Shown here: positions 63,610-64,000 of the stretch, piece by piece | How the letters are laid out: the number at the start of each line of letters is the position of its first letter | Position numbering within the stretch: position 1 is the first letter of the stretch | Assembly: GCA_013180625.2 (NCBI GenBank) | Contig: SNVD02005099.1 | Coordinates: 62,001 to 126,000, forward strand | Reading direction: 5' to 3' | DNA from: Boswellia sacra | Taxonomy: Eukaryota > Streptophyta > Magnoliopsida > Sapindales > Burseraceae | DNA: 64,000 bases | Notes under the pieces: generated by a model | The model's database searches: none | What the model saw: the letters and a program-made list of their open reading frames with translations, nothing else | What the model was told of the DNA's origin: nothing | Translations under genes and position numbers: made by a program

Positions 63610-64000
63610 TGAGATGCTTTTAAAGAGATTTGGCGCTTTCGTGATTTGACTTTCCTTACTCATATTATGACGGAAGAGGCTCACATTTGAGATTTGGGAG
63701 CGGCTGCGGACAGGTAGGTCAACTAGAAAGACCAAAAAACAAAAATCCACTAATTTTTATCTCACGTGATGGGACTCGTCCACTGAGATGGTTGTGTCTT
63801 CTCTTCCTAGGTATTCAAAAAAAAATTTTAACGTATAAATTTTATGGAATGTCTTTTCGTTTTCTATATTCCGTGGAAAGCAATTTTAAAAAATTATCAA
63901 TTTCTTTTTTATTTTTTATAATTCACAAAATTATGCTTATTAATAAATTTTATGAAATCGACTATTAATAATAAAACAAAAATGATTTCATAAAATCAAG
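63610..64000. other. Distal upstream flank of GST copy 5
   Basis: Paralogous to 18469-18850 and 35565-35960 and still matching at the window edge, so the duplicated unit continues beyond it. No gene. Confidence 0.8.

Overview
This is nuclear DNA of a flowering plant, almost certainly a eudicot. It is very AT-rich, its genes carry GT-AG introns, and it is full of plant transposon families. The gene content is a tandem cluster of tau-class glutathione S-transferases (GSTU), all on the minus strand: four intact two-exon genes (974-1814, 17242-18113, 34137-35220, 62385-63256), one 5'-truncated pseudogene (4753-5481), and a small inverted 3' fragment (33502-33566). The protein style suggests a woody eudicot, possibly Citrus or a relative, but the sequence alone does not establish the species.

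The cluster grew by repeated segmental duplication. The spacers on either side of the GSTs are paralogous over kilobases, so they act as internal unoccupied-site controls for the transposons that landed later. Against these controls the insertions are: a solo-LTR-like element shared by two spacers (6247-13076 and 20654-21442); a 6.05-kb MuDR-like element (6527-12579) inside only the first of these; two small hAT-like elements (22199-23097 and 24268-25055); a decayed Ty1/copia element (26738-33217); a 12.75-kb Ulp1-carrying MULE (36387-49136); and a 4.1-kb MULE-like element with an array of about thirteen 164-bp repeats (49659-53765). The Ulp1-carrying MULE contains an internally deleted Ty3/gypsy element (41066-45181), which itself contains a 514-bp hAT-type MITE (42072-42585). 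A second, young copia element (54991-61301) has LTRs about 97.7% identical and a 5-bp target duplication, but no paralogous empty site was identified for it.

The most interesting unit is the 6.05-kb element. It has about 136-bp terminal inverted repeats, a 10-bp target duplication, and a transposase gene with MuDR DNA-binding, DDE, SWIM and zinc-knuckle parts on the minus strand. A convergent plus-strand gene encodes a GRF-type zinc finger, a short helical region and a transmembrane helix. This repeats the two-gene convergent layout of maize MuDR with an unrelated second gene. The Ulp1-carrying MULE shows the same convergent plan with a DUF1985/Ulp1-like partner gene.

The likely working genes are the GSTs. 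They would encode soluble cytosolic enzymes that conjugate glutathione to electrophiles. Three of them (at 17242, 34137 and 62385) share a TATA box about 100 bp upstream of the ATG and an as-1-like TGAC(G/C) pair about 345 bp upstream, the promoter element known from stress- and auxin-induced plant GST genes. All identities, splice sites and boundaries were read by eye; no alignment or database search was run.
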